64,000 bases of DNA from Ovis canadensis (taxonomy: Eukaryota > Chordata > Mammalia > Artiodactyla > Bovidae). Below the pieces are notes generated by a model. That model was not told the origin of the DNA. It did no database searches and worked only from the letters and a program-made list of their open reading frames with translations. Shown here one piece after another: positions 29,501 to 44,500 of the stretch. Every line of letters begins with the position of its first letter. The first letter of the stretch is position 1. The stretch spans positions 132,281,384-132,345,383 of the forward strand of contig NC_091250.1 of assembly GCF_042477335.2 (NCBI RefSeq), read 5' to 3'. The position numbers and the translations under genes are program-made.

Positions 29501-32500
29501 CGCAGCGCCTCCTCTGGGACCGCGAGGCTACTCACCTTCGGGGCCCTTCTGCTTGCGCTCCACCTCCCTGCGGTACTCCTCCAGCTCTCGGTCGGTGAGC
29601 GTGTTGAAGGGGTTGGGGCCGGTGGTGCTCACGATGACGTGCGGCTGGTATTCCTTCTCAATGATGGCCTTGGAGGCCGTCACTAGCTCACCCTGCAGAC
29701 AGAAAGGGACAGAGGGTCTGCAGGGTCCCCCAGGACTCTCCCTCCTCCCAGGCGGGGTGGCGGCGGACAGACAGATGACAGGGGACACAGCACCCCGAGG
29801 GGTGCCTGAGGCTCAGGTGGGGCAGCAGCCTGCAGCGTAGAGAAGAAGCAGGACTTTGACGCTATGGACTGAAGGTACCGAGCGCAGATCCTAGGGAAGA
29901 CCTCCAGATTTCAGGTGCAAAGGCACCAAGGCGCAGCTGGAGCGTGGAGGGATCCCCAGGGCCAGGTCCTCAGACAGGGATGCAGAAGGGCTTCTCCAGC
30001 CCGTCACCTTCCTCCCCCACAGCACTCGGGCAGGCATGCTCAGAAACGAGCGTCTGCTCTAAAAGCACAGACAGCTCTGCTCCTTCGTGCATCTGCTGAG
30101 CAACTAAAGCCTGGAACTTGTTTCCAGACACGAAGAGGTGACAGCACGGCACAGAGCCCCAGAGCCTGTCTGAGGGACCTGGAAACTGTGAGGACTCACA
30201 CGACAGAAGAAAGCAAGCTTGAGCACAGCGAAGCGCACGGCGGCCCCGGCCGGAAGGGGTAGGCCAACCGGGCAGGCCGCCCCCAGGGACGCAGGCGGCA
30301 GGCAGGCCACCCCTGGCGCCAAGCCCACCCACACCTGTGCCCCACAGACTACCTGCTTGGCCCCACATGCTCTGCAGCTCATGTCTGAGAAAGGCAGGCA
30401 GAACTCAAACACGTCCCGTGACTTAACGATAACTTTGGAAAACAAGTGAAGACAGGAGCAGCTGCGCTTGTTCAGATGTCAGGCCCGGCCTGGCAGCACT
30501 CTCCCTGGGGGAGACACTGCAGGCAGAGGGCATGCGAGCGCCGGGCACAAGGGACAGAGTCAGGCCAGCCCGTGACACTCAGCTCACCAGCCAACTGCTG
30601 CCCCGGGCACCTGGGCTGAGGGTCACTGTCCAGCGACATGGACCCAGAAGGGGAGAAGGAAAAGGCTGGAGCCCGCAGCCTGTGCTCAAAGAGCCTCCAG
30701 ATTCGAGATGAGCTGCCTAGACGGGAGTGGGGGGCTCCTCCTGAGCAGGCCTGACCCCGGGCATCCTGGCTTTTCACCCAGAAGGCGCCTCGCCTCCCAG
30801 ACCGTGATGGGGTCATCGTCTGCCTGAGTCAACTCTGTGCCCTGAGACAAGCCCCTTCTTGTCTACTCTCCCTGAGAGGGGCCTGCAGGCCGACCGCAGC
30901 TGAGACGGGCTGAGCCCTGGCGCCCTCGGAACTGCAGCAACGAGGGCTGGCATCTGCATCCTGGGCTCACTGCCAGTGGGACGAGGGAGAGCCAAGCTCT
31001 CGGAGGAGCACTCCCGTTCATTTAACCTAATGTTCACAATGAGCAAAGGAATACAGAATCAAGAAGCAAGCCAGGGACGCCCTGTGGTCAAGCAAGGCCC
31101 TCCCTCCGGGACACCTGGTCCTCCACGTGCAGCACGGCTGGGTCCTGCTCCACGGGCAGGAAGCTCCCTCTTCCAAACTCCTCAGCTGAGGGCTGAGCTG
31201 CCTTCCAGAAGCTCTGATCAGACCCAGAGACAGGGGACCCTGTTACTCCAGAGGGAGGGGATGCAGAGGGCCCCAGGCCTGCTGCGGGGCAACAGGGTTG
31301 AGGAACTGGGATGTGGAAGCGCCGCTCCCTGCAGCAGCCCCCGGAGGTTCTCACCCTTCCATCCTGGGAGCCACCACCACGAGCTCCAAGCAAAACAGAC
31401 ACCCAGCAACGACTTCTGCACCTGACCGGTGGGGTCTGGGTCGGGTGACAGTTCCAGCTCCAGAGCTGTGCAAACCTGGCCCAGTGCCCTGACCTGAGCA
31501 CAGGTTTTCATCAGTGAAACCTATTCAGATCTGAGTTCACACTCCAGGTGCTGGGCCACACACATGCTTGATGGTCAACACCAAGTTCCCGAGCGAGTGC
31601 ACCAGGCGGGCTGCAGGCGCCTTGCGTCTCCAGCGCGCAGCGGGGCACAGGGAGCCTTATGCTGCACAAGCCAGACTGCGTTCAGCAGACGCACACCCCC
31701 TGGCCTCTAACAACTCAGCTCACTCATGACAAAATCCAGAGGGGAGGGCTGGCCCACCCAGCACTGGAGTCAAGTGTGCCTGCGGTCGGGCTCAGCGGTC
31801 CTCTGGGAATCAGAGCGTTGGGTGTGGCTGGGACCTGCTGCCCTGCTCACCAGGGTGTCAAACACACTGTTGCCGTGAAAATGAAATACGCTGAGTGGGA
31901 AGAAGACCAGAGTGCAAAAGTAAGCACCAAGAGAGGGCAGTGGAGGAAAAGCAGGAACAGACGCCTGCACACAGGGACGCCAGCACCTGCCGGCCGGGAG
32001 CAGTGTCCACTCACGGCGAGCGTGTCCTCCACTGAGGCGGGGACTCCGGAGCAGCCAGGAACCTCCTCCCACAGACTCTCAGCTTCCCAGCCAGGCAGCC
32101 AACACTTCACGAAGCAGCCACAGGTGACTGTGGCGCACCTGCAAGTCTGGGAGCACCACTGGGCAGAGCAAGAGCCAGACCCCAGCTGGACGAGCGGCTG
32201 GCCACGCACGTCCTCCAACACGGCTCACAGGTGCACCCTCCAGACAGCCTTCCCAAGGCACAAACAAGCCACCAAGCGCAAAACAACGCCAGGGAGACAC
32301 CACAGCAGTGACTGCCAGCTGGCCTGAGCCCACAAGGCCAGCGGGGGATTTGGGTTTCCACAGTAAGCGTCCTGGGCTCACGGACGCAACACACTTTGAT
32401 GTATCCGAGAGAAAAAACTGTGAACTAGTAAGATCACAACAGCTTATGGCCCAGATGAGCAACATGAAAACAAGCTGAGGGGGATAAAAAGATGCTGTCC

Positions 32501-35500
32501 TTCCTCGCCGGGAGAAGCTCCTCCAAGAATGGTAACTGGACATTCATTCATTCTAAGCACAAGGAAAAATGGGACCTGTGGAATCAATGTATAAACGTGC
32601 AAAAGACTCGCATCAGCACACAGGTTAGTACAAATCTGATTTCTCCAGCAACTGGAACACTGACAAATATCTGCATCTCACTAGAGATGTATTAATTGAA
32701 AAAGGCCCTGAATATTTCCTTTGAACACAGGGTACACACAACTCAGCAGTGTCTGTCCTTGACACCAGCAGCCTTCAGTGTGCACACGAAGTTTCCCTCC
32801 ACCTGGGGAGGTCATACAAGATACATTCCCCACTGACTGTATGTACCACAAACACAGAGAAACCACAATTTGGGATTTCAAATTTTGCTAAGTCCTTTTC
32901 CCCCCTGCAACATTCAAAACAATTATCTAGCGTTTTTTTGGTTTTGTTTGGTTTTAGGTAAAAATACTGACGGCTTAGATGGTAAAGGGCCTGCCTGCAA
33001 CATGGCAGACCCAGGTTTGACCCCTTTGTTGGAAGATCCCCTGGATAAGAAAATGGCAACCCATGCCAGTATTCCTGCCTGAAGAATTCCATGGACCAAG
33101 GAGTCTGGTGGGTTATGGTCCATGGGGTCACAAAGAGTCAGACACGACTGAGCGACTAACACTTCCATTTTCACATTCCATCAACAAGGGCTGGCAGAGG
33201 CTGTCTTATCTCCCACTCCTCTGAAATGACAGTTTCAATCATACAGGCTTCAACTGCCACATTCATCACATCCGGGTCACAGCTGAGCAAGCCAAGAAAG
33301 GAGATCTCTCTGGAGAGCCGCCACACGAGGCGTGGTCGACCCACGAGGCTTCTGCAGCTGGCACCTTGTAACAGGCACCAACCAAAGTCACGTGCAAATC
33401 TTGAGAAACATCACCAAGATCAACCACTTCTCAGCACAACATGAAAATGCTGAAAAGTATAGAAATAACCTCACGTAAAATGTTTAATTAAAGAAGAGAA
33501 TGGGCAGAACAGAACCTTCTGTGCAGTCTCACGAACAGCTCAGAGACTCGTTTAAAGCTCCCTGGTACCTAAGGCAACAGCAAGCGCAGCAAGAGGAGAG
33601 GGGCAGGGCGGGTAACAAGCAAGGGGTGCCGGCGGGCAGCGGAGGAGGGGCGGTGAGTACCTTTCTAAAAGAGAGAGACTTAGCGGGACTAAAGGTCTGC
33701 TCTGTGCGCTCGAGCCCTTCGATTCTTTCCGTACAGTCAGAGAGGGGTGCGTCCTGCAACGGTAAACTGCGTGGTCAGAGCCCACCAGGCCCAGCCGAGC
33801 ACATCGCCCAGAGCGCAGCGCAGGGCAGCAGAGCGCATGCAGCGAGACGGCACCAGCAGCCTGGGCAGGGGGCGGCGCTGCGGCGTGCAAGCCCGGGCCA
33901 CAGAGCCAACCGGCTGGCCCCCACCACAGACAGCAACCGGTCCCCTACCTTGGCAAGTCGAGTCTAAAGCATCGGGCGGCAACTTAACTGTCAGAGATAA
34001 CTACTTACGCAGTTATCTTCAGGATGCCACAAGGGCAGTCCTTCACAGAAATGAGTGTAAATGTGCATCACATTTACAGGGACCTGCTGCACTTTTCCCA
34101 AGCAGCATGCTGTCATGGACAGCAACACATACAAGAACCACCATCCACCACACCCACCCTCCTCCCGCATGTCCCACAGCTCCCGCTGGAGCCAGGTAGA
34201 CCCGGGCCCAAGCAGGCAGCCTGCACCGCCCTCACCCAGGCGTGCACGACGCAGAGCAGGCTTGGGGGACACGGCCCTGGGCATGCTGATGCTCGGGCTG
34301 CAACTCAAGGAAAAGGGGCCGATTACTTCTCACCACAAAGCCTCTAAACAAAGGGAGCTGAGTGCCTAGGACACTTACCTCACAGTCATCCTCTCCCAAC
34401 TCAAGAGTAATCTGGAGTAGGCGGTCACGGAGTCACCACCCACTAACAGCAGAACCGTTCTGAGCGCTCACCTGGACAAGGCTCCTGTCCATCACCACAC
34501 CAGACAACACCTGGGACTGGGGTCCAGCTGTCTTAATGTCCTGCAAGTTCTGCTCTCGGATCTGAGGACGGCAAGGAGAGAGACACACCAACAGTACAGA
34601 GACCGCTTGCTACGCCTGAAGCTGCTGTGTGCGCTCAGACCCCCGGCCACGTACGAGCTGCTCTTCTGGGCTGCCCTGCTCCCCGGTGGGCCCCGCACGA
34701 CTGCCCTGCCTGCCTAACGCTGCTGGTCCAGCCGATTAGCAACTCAAGACTCAGAGGGTTGGACGGACCCTCCAGACTTGCTCCTTCTTCCGGACAAGTT
34801 CGGTAGGCGTGGCTCTCGGCTCTCATTGTGCTTGCTAACTTGAGGGGAGACACCCTGTGCGCCCATCTTCTGGGGACCCTGTGAACACTGGTGGATCTCA
34901 CGTTCCAACACACCAAACATTCACAACTCTTCAGATGGGCCTGGCAAGACAGGGGCAAAGGCTCTCTCGCCAGGGACAGGCTCTGACTTCAGCCCTGCCC
35001 TGCTGAGGGACGAGCGTCGTTCAAGCACGGGGCCTAGAAGCGCCCACTGCTCACTGCTGTGCACAGCACAGCAAGTGAAGGGCGGACCCGGCAGTCATGG
35101 GACAGCTGCAGCCAGCCTCCCAGGGCCGGCGCTCTCCTCACAGCCCCACGCAGCCCGCCCCACCCGGCCACCTCCTCCCACACACGCGCTTCCAGCGAGT
35201 GCTGGCAGCGGGCAGTACGCACCTTGTTCCTCATCTCCTGGACCTCCTTTGGGTTAGTGTTCAATGGAACAAACAGGTTAGGGACAGCAGAGGTGGAAGT
35301 TCTGTGTCCATCCTCTTTAGTCCACTAAAATATCAAGAACAGTTGAGAAGTCAGAATCGTGACAATAGTAAGCGACACCGCAGCATCCAACCTGTCTAGC
35401 TCACCTCACACCTGGCCATGCACTGACCCTCACAGAGAACGAGCCACTGGCCACACCACAGCATCACTGCAGTGGCTGGACACCAGTCATGCAGGGAGCC

Positions 35501-38500
35501 AGCGCTGGGACCGACTGGCAAGGCCCGTCAAAAAGCCCAGCTGAAACCCAGGCCACGACAGCGGCTGCTGACAGAGCAACACCCCATGATGGCCTCGGAC
35601 CAGTCGCGGAGGCCCCTTCAGAGCACACCGGTTCACTGCTCGCAGAGACCCCAACACCAGAGCCGGAGGGAAGCGTGAGATGACGGGGTCATGAGAAGCG
35701 GTATGATGCACCTGGCCTGGTGAGGGAAGACTGTGCGGTGAGGCAATAGTGGGCATCACCAAAGTTGGCATCAAAATAAACTCTGCATCAGAATGCACTG
35801 TTTGCATAGCCATTTCAACCCAAGAAAATTACTGTATGAAGACTTATGCAGTAGCTACTGGTGGAAGAGTCTGGTGATGTCAAACTCTTTATATAGTTAA
35901 TGCTTCTCTGGGTGTTACAACAATGTCCCACACAAACGAGGCGCTCACGAGTCCGCACTGGAAGACCGTTTTAGATACCAGTGCATATTACCAGCACACT
36001 GCGCCTTTCATGCATACTTTTTTTGGCCCTCCAATCAAAGATGAGATTTTTAATCAAATTCTAACCCCCAGGCATGAGTTGGCACTGAACACTAAAGCAA
36101 GCCCGTGGCAGAGAGCAGATGTTATGCCTTTCAAGAGGCAATAAAATAGCCATAAACCAAGAGATTCTGAAGAAAGCAGTGAAACTGTCCAATGCTGGGC
36201 CGCGGTGCAGGCAGCACGGGATGGGCATGGGCTGCAAGGTACTCACTGCCGTTATCTCCTCAGACAAAATCAACTCCAGCTTCTTATCAAACACAATGCT
36301 TAGTTAAACATTAAAACAATCAACTCAGAAGCTTGAACATGGTAAAAAACTTAAGAACAATTATTATAAGTTAATATACCAACCTGGGAACACTGCAAGG
36401 AACTCGTATTACTCCAGAACAGTAAGAAACAAGTTTAGAAGCTGAACAGAGTCTCCCCTTCAACTTACACAGTGACTAAGATGCCTAAAGCAAGTTAATA
36501 TTTTTTCAAGCAAATAATAAATAAGGCTCAAAGCTGCCGTGACATATACACTTAGGAAAAATTCCTCACAGCAGTTCAGCACTCTGTATGTATATGGTCA
36601 GCAGAAAGTCATTTTTAGGCCCACTCCCTTTAACAAGTAAACTAAATTAGAAACTAAACAAATAAAATGAAAATAGAAAAAAAGGGACAGAGAGAGAGAG
36701 AAGGAAAGTGAGGAGGCAGGAAAGAGGAGACTGGCTCCAACATGGAGCCCGGCCATGTGCACGCAGAGTCTCTGCCTCGTGACACGCTCCTCAGGAGCAC
36801 AGAGGCTGTCTCACCAGCTGTGCCTCAGGAGACACCTGGCCCACCTGGGGAGACAGAACGTACTTCTTGTAAATAAACTATGAAGCAGGAGCCCCCTCAC
36901 AAGGGAAGCGGGACGGCCCGCCGGGCTTGCGTGGGGTCCGGTCTCTGGACGTCTAGGTTGGTTTCCCCTCTGCTCCTGCGGAACTAACCGCACAGAGATG
37001 CGTGCATCCCGGCCGGCGTCCTCGCATGAGGCTGGGCCTACTGGGATGCAGGGCCCGGTGGAGCGTCCAGGGCCAGGGCTGCCCAGAGACATCTAAGGAC
37101 CAGGACCACGGAGCAGCCTTCACGGCAGCGCCCCTCCTGACACGGAGCTCGCCTCCCGACGACTGGGGCGGGACTGGGCCACGCCGCACCCAGCAGGAGC
37201 CAGAGACTCCACTACGGCTGTCTACTCACATGCAACAGTCCATGCAGAAGGGGGCGGGCTGAGAGCGTTCGGAGGCTCTGGGACGACAGCAAGCGGGGGA
37301 GGAGGTGAACGAGAGGGCCAGCTGAGAAGACGCCCGTGAGACATGAGGGAAAACTGCTTAAGAAAACACTAGGACTTTAAAGAACATGCCCGAGTTAGCA
37401 ACTAAATCAAACAGCTGAGCTTACGACATTAAAACAGCAGGCTACGCTCCAACTACATCTGTGTCGTGAAGCATTAAATATTCTTCAAATACGGTTTGAA
37501 CTGAATGACAGCTCCCACTTTCAGGTTAATCCACGCAAGTGATGCGGTATTTCTGCTGGGCACAGATAGGTAATGCTGGAATTACCGCAGAAGCACCACG
37601 TATCTTAAGCAGTTTCAAGCAGACAGTATTACTTGAATTATAGCTGAAGCAAAAGTGGATCTGAATTCAGGCTGAAGAAGGTTAATGAGGAAGGTCTGCC
37701 TAAAATCTAGGTCAGAGGGTGAGAGTCCCAGAGCCTCCGAAGCCCCAGCGGGCCGACTTGCTCTACGTCATCTAACTATGAACAGTAAGTAGGCACAGAC
37801 CAAGCAGTTGGTAATACAGCTTGGCACGCAGACACCGGACGAGAGAGACTGCAGCAAGGGTGTGACGTGATCGTGCGTAATGTTCGTCCACACCTTAGTC
37901 TTCGCCTTGGGACTGCTTCCGCTCTGCCCTTCCTCAGAAGCATCGTCGCCCCGGCCAGAGTTCAGCCACCTTGTCTTCTCTCGCTGCTGCTTCTGAAAAC
38001 TGTGTCTGAGAGGGGAGCCAGTGCCCGCATCACCGTCACTAGCAAAGGAGTAACCTGTGACACTGGCAGGAACCTCCACATCGCTGTATTTTTTAGATTT
38101 CTCTCTCAGAGCAGGGTATCGGTAAGGGTAGCCAGTTCTATAACCCTAGGGGCCGAAAAGAAAGACACAGTCAATGTCCCAGATCTCAAATCAGTGTTTC
38201 CCTTTAGAAAACTGCAAGTGCCTGTGAAGGTGGAGACTACACACCCCCTGCGTGCGTGGCTGCCCAGGAGAACGGCAAGTACGTTCACAGGTACGGAAGC
38301 GCTAACAGCAGCAGTATTCCCAAAGCCCCAAAGTCAAAGACCCTGAAGTCCATCCGCAGTAGGAGGGGATGAACTGCGGTCCTCTCACACAGCAGGACAG
38401 GACACACTGGGGAGCGCGCGCGGTTACCAGGGGAGACGCCTGCATGAGTCTCCGCCGGCACGACGCTGAGAGAGCAGCCCAGTGTGAGAGAACAGCCCAT

Positions 38501-41500
38501 ACGACTCCATTTACAACAGGAGGAAAACCAGTCTGCGCTGTCAGGAGGCGGGACAGGGCTCACCCCTGGGATGTGGTAAGAGACTCGAAGTGGGGACAGG
38601 AGGTTCTGGGTGCTGGCACTGGATACAGGTGCTGGTTACACAGCGTGTTCCGTTCTTAAGAATTAATACAGGTACCCTCTTCTGTGTTTATAGATATATA
38701 TCAAGAAAAAGTCAAAATTCAAAAGGCAACCTGGGTTTACCTGCTGCTGGCTACAGAACAAGTTATATTAATCAACGTAATTAACACTTTTTTTTTTTAA
38801 CCTTTTCAGTCGCAGTCTAAATACCGTGATAATCTTTCAGGAAGACCCAACACCTCAGACAGCTGGTACCTGGCAAAATCACCTCACCTCTAAATGCAGC
38901 AGCACTTGAGTGAGCCTTCAGCCCTGGTCTCCTGCACCTCACAGCCCGCAGCCCGCCAATTCCCGCCTCTGTAACAGCACCGAGCCCGTGTGCCCCCTGT
39001 GTGCTGACCCCACAGACAGCATGTCCAGGCCAGGATGATGCCTCATTTACCAGGCTCCAGAGCTGAGTGTCCAGGGGCCTGACCAACATGACAGTGGCCC
39101 CAGAGCCCCGCCTCCATAAGGCCCCCGCCTCCATAAGGCCCCCGCCTCATAAGGCCCCCGCCTCCATAAGGCCCCCACCTCCATAAGGCCCTTCCCCTGT
39201 GCTATCAGCGGGACCGGGGCCTGCTTCAAGACAGAAGCATCCGGCCAAGGTGCCAGGCTGCGCTGCAGGAGAGTGCAGCGCCCGCCCCGAGAGGGTCTCC
39301 CGGTCCACTGCTGGCGCTGAAGGAGCAAGCTGCCTTGACACCTGAGCGGCAAGAACATGAAGTCTGCCCACCATGTGCAGAGTCTGGAAGTGGATCCTCC
39401 ACCATGAGAGCCTTCTGCTGAGAATCCAGCCCAGGCCAACTCCCTGACTGCAGCCTTGGGGGGCCTGACGCCAAGGACCTGACTCAGCCTGGACTGTGCC
39501 TGGACTCCGGGCCCACTGTCACACCTCAACCAAGTGGTTCACGGCACCTTCACTGTGAATGACAAGGGGATTCAGATTTGAAAGGATCACACAGGGCTGG
39601 CAGCAAGGATGAGTCAGTAGCTACATTCTACCTGTCAAGCTACTTCAGAAACGTTGCTCTAAATGTGGGAATTCTCCTTTCCCTCTGGGTGATCCTCCTC
39701 GTTGGAGGCCACCTTTATTACCAACCATTCCCTTAAAACAGTCAAAAAACGGTAGTAATGACCCCTGAGTGGAGTTGGCTGTTGTTTACTTTTGTTTTGT
39801 AACTGCACTCAGGAAGACAGGTAAATGTCTTCCCTTTTTAACACACTTTTTCCCCATTTACAAACATGCTTTGTTGAAGAATAATAAAAAGTAACAACTC
39901 AGCTACAAAAGACTGTCTTCTGAAAAATACAGTTCTTAATTCAATCAGGTTTCCTCTTGCTGAAAGTCAGGGCTCTTGAGTAATCTTCACGAATTCCAAA
40001 TAAACCATCCAGGACGTCACGAACTTTTATTCTGAGGGGGTATGGGTTTTTTTCTTTATTCTTCCTCTTTAAATGCCAGACCAAAATCAGAGCAAAACTC
40101 AGACCTCAGACCTACTATATGTTAAAAATTGGCTTTATTCCTTCTTTTGAGAAGCTGGAATTCTATCTTGATTTTTTGGGTAACAAGTGAGCATTTCTTC
40201 TGTATATGCCAGAAGCATTTATGACTATCATATGAAATATTTCTTACAGTGTGAGAATCTTCAACTATTCTCTACTGACTGAATTATCAGCAAACATACA
40301 CAGTTGATCAGAATGCTAAATTAAAACACAGACTACAATCAGTGATTGCTGTCCAAGTTTATTTCTCATAAACCACAGAGCCTTCTAATATTAAGAATAA
40401 CCTGTGCACATTAAGGGCACCGAATAAAATACCCTTGATGTAATCTCGCTTATCTTCTTTCATCCTTTATCTCCCTCCCAAATTAGAGTTACCAACTCTA
40501 ATTCTCTCTTCTGGAATGTACTAAGTGCAAAAGATGTGGCAGGCTGGTGTTCTCTTGCTTTTTACTCCTCCCTCCCATTCCCACTTGGCTTGCAGGTGTA
40601 ACAGCAGGGAAAGGTCAAAGTGTCTGCCCAAGGGAGAGCAGAAGGCACAGTGGGACTGGGGCCCCACGACCCTTGCTTTGCCCGGCCCCTCCAGTGCCGG
40701 CCTCCGGGTCAGATGCCAGGGTCACCGTCCCCACTCTCAGCCTGCTCTGGGTGACTTTCCTGAGACTGCACTCCCCTGGCCTGCCACTTCCACTGATCGT
40801 CTCCATGAGCTTGATTCCGTTCCTGTCTCCATGCCCAGTCCTGGCTCAAGCCCGATCTCTGTCCCTGCAGCTGCCACTGTGCTCCGTCAGGCACACGTCG
40901 AGGTGCTGGGCTGCATTTCCCGACAAGGCCATGAACTCCCGAGGGCAAGACTGTGTCCCCGCTCACGGCTAGAGTAGACAGTCAGTCAGTGCAGCCCACC
41001 CTCCCTGAGCAAAAGAGCTCAGCAGTTAGGAGAGTCTGCTCTCCACTCACCACCCTCCTCAGCCACGCCCACGACGTCATCACTGCTTAGCCGTTCACTC
41101 CCAGCTCTCTCTCTACAGCAACATTCCCCTAAGCCAGAGAACTTAAGGGAGAAGAACCTTCTGAGGACACTTAGCACACGCTGAACCAGACCCATGAGCT
41201 CTTCTCTTCAGAAGAGTGAAAATTCCTGCCTCGTGAAGCCACCCATCCCCACCAAGACCTGGTCGAATAGTGGGGACTCATGTGAAGCCGGCACCAGCCC
41301 TTTTGATGGCTTCTCTGGTCCACACACCCACTACTCGTCCATGTGGCCGCAGGACGGACTCCTGAACCCTATCTCAGAGATGTGACGCTGCAGCAGGAGA
41401 AGGCCCAGCACCGAGCCACTTGCCTTTACTGAGGTTGCTTTGACCCTAACATTTAAACCGACTGGTGAGATCAGAGACGGACCAGAAAGGCACGGTTCCG

Positions 41501-44500
41501 GCCCCTCGGCCAGGCTGCCCGTCATGCCTGCGGCTGGGTCTCCAGTCGTGCCCATGGCCATGTTACAGCTGCCTCCCATTTCCCAGCATAAGCTGTCACG
41601 CTTTGACCTCTTCTTTGAGGTCACTCTCAAGGGTTACCCTCTACACACCTCTCCTGTATGATCCTCACTGCAACCAGACAGGCCGCATCCTGCCACAGAC
41701 TACTTTAACATGCCTATTAAGCTGAGTGCCCCATGGTCACGCTCTGTACCACACTGGGCTCCCTGTCCCTGCAGGAGGCAGCAAAGGGCCTCCCACGCGA
41801 GAGACCAGCAGCGAAGTATGTGAGACACAGCAGACAGGGCCCGCGTGGCTAGAATTTACTGTTATAACAAACAAGACGCTCGGCTGACTGACTGATGCAG
41901 AAAGGCCCCCTGCACAGCTTGCTTTTGGGCGGACGGGTCCTGAGCTGACCCCGCTACTCGAGGACTCAGTTACTCAGCTAAGCACACTATCCTCTGTGCT
42001 ACTAAGCCCACACAGTCCAAATAATGCTATCTTTAAAAACCGAAGGAGACAAGAAACCCTCACCTGTGTATTCAATCACAATTTAGCTGAGAACTTAAAC
42101 TACCCTGGTACATGTTCATGGTTCTGGAGACTGAAAGCATTCTGACACTGCCTGAAAATAGTGATTTCATAAAACCATTTCACTAGCTGTGAAAACACCA
42201 ACATCTGTGCTCTTAGGATGGAAGCACTCTTACCAGATTGTCCAGCATCCGCATGAGGGCTTCAAACTCCTGCTCTCCAATCTGCCACTTGGGCGGTGAC
42301 CCGCTGCCTTCCCCCGCCGGGGACCCCGGGGCCCGGGACTTGGCTCTGTACTTCCCGGGGTCCAGGAGGACTACATTGTCCGGCCCTCCCGCACTCGCCA
42401 GAGTTCGAACCTTTTCCAAAACAAGCAAACACAACAGTTGGAGTTCCTTACTGATCAAGCAGGTCAGATGACTCTGAGAGATCCCTTCAATAGAAAGGGA
42501 GGTGTCAAAAGACCAAATCACTGCAAGAATAAAAAACGCGAGATGGAAGCAACAGATAAATCACAAGACTATTTTTAGAAATTTGTCTTCAGCATGAAAA
42601 AAATATTGGTCACTCATACTTGAAGAATAAATGGGAAAACAAAGCCCCTTCCAAGGTCATATAAAGGAGACTGGCGGCTGCTATTACACAGACATAAGTC
42701 GGGGTAACTGCACAGACGTAAGCCGGGTAACAATGAGGAATGTGAGAGCGGGGAGCTCAGCAGACCTGGCACGAGCAGCACCCAGAGCTGCGAGACTGCG
42801 GCCTAAGCTCTACTCCCTGCACCTACTTTTCAAAACAAGTGCCTGGGTTCAAATGAAATGACCCATAACCACATAAATAAGCACCTGATATCAGGGCCAA
42901 TATATGCTAGCCCTCCATAAATGGTAGTGACTTACGTATTTGAAAAATCAAGTCAGAAATGACCAGACCACATGGAGTGGGCACCGCCTTACCTGGATCT
43001 CACACGCAACCACAAGGTTGTGGATGAAATAGAAGGCCTCCTCAACACTCTCTCCAACAGACACAAGACCGTGATTCCGGAGAATAAGAACCTAAGGGAA
43101 GAATCAGGAAAGTTCTAGGGACCAGGCAAGAAGACAGATACGTTTTCTTCTTCCCTCGATAATTTAAATACCAGATTAGATGCCTACTGACCTTGCTTTT
43201 AGGCCCCAAATTTTTCTGAATTAAAATTTTTTCTTCCTCATCGACCAGAATCCCGTGATAATCATGATATGCCACTTCTCCAAGGGAAAGTGCCTCCGGG
43301 GAGATGGGCAAGAGTCCACATTTCATCGCAGAGACCTAGAGAACAGGCGGCAGCATCAGTGCAGACCAGACAGGGGTGCCCACAGACTGACGACTGGCAA
43401 GCGCGCTCCTCAAACTGCTCTTTCAGAAATAAAGGGGCCCGTGAAATTAAGATGAGCCTTAGGATTACCTCTGGGTCTTATTACCAATCCATACTTTAAA
43501 AAAATCAAAGCCACCACTATCAAGAAAGACTTCAAAAAAATTTCACATCTTTCTGGATTTCTCCTACACTGACTATAAACAAGAAGTGAGCTCAGATTTA
43601 ATAAGATTAGTCCCAAAGCTGCTGCCGGGAGAAACAATGGCTTCCGCTACGTGAGGCGCAGTGCTGCAAAGAGAAGTTTCTGAAGAGCTGAGAGGTTTCT
43701 GTGTACTTTTCACCTTAGTGCGCAGGTGTGGTAGAACACCTGAAAATCAGATAGAAGGAAATGTATGAAGGTTTAGGGTAAGTATGCTGTACAATTTCTC
43801 TACATTAATTTAAGCGAAAGATCTAAGTGTCCATATAGCCCTTGAGTTTCCTTAAATTTTCCAAACTGACCTTAGAATATGCTAATTTTAAATGCTTTCT
43901 ACCTAGACAGACAGACTCCAGAGATTTAAATTATAACTGTAATAATTTCTTACAGAGAAGTTAATCTGAAAACACAACACCCCCAAAAAAGGCAAAAAAT
44001 TCCTTTCACAGTTAACAGTTTTTCTAGAAGATATTTCATTACAAAGTAAAGTTACTTTGTTAAGTTTTAAAACAAATTACATGCTAGATATTTGTAACAA
44101 CCATATTCTCAAAGGTACCTCTAGCAGTTCCTTTAAAAGCATGGATTTTTCTGGGTTGGAAGACCTGTATCACTTGGAGAATGATATCTAATAAACTGAT
44201 GCCAACATTTGATGTATCTTCAAAGTAAAGCAAACAAACCAGATTCTCACATGCATCCATACAAGCAAAGATCTATGACATTAAAACATCTGGACAGAGT
44301 AAAATTCAGTATTTCTTAATCAATGAGGTCATCTGTCAAACCAACCCAGAAAGTCATTAAAATACAAAACTGGTGACAAAAAGCCAATTCCAGCTAGCTC
44401 TTGAGTGTTTGGCTCTCACAGGGCTGTACTAACAACCAGAAAGCGTACTTTCATACTGAGGGGTCTGAGGCTTTGTCAGGTGGCCCAGACTTGGTCATCA

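Noticed and set aside
31659-32327. 222-codon plus-strand open frame in ADD1 intron 12
   Set aside because: No recognisable protein family, no repeat homology, and no splice or conservation evidence.
39105-39190. Short regular repeats considered as a CRISPR array
   Set aside because: Head-to-tail 17-bp units without spacers.
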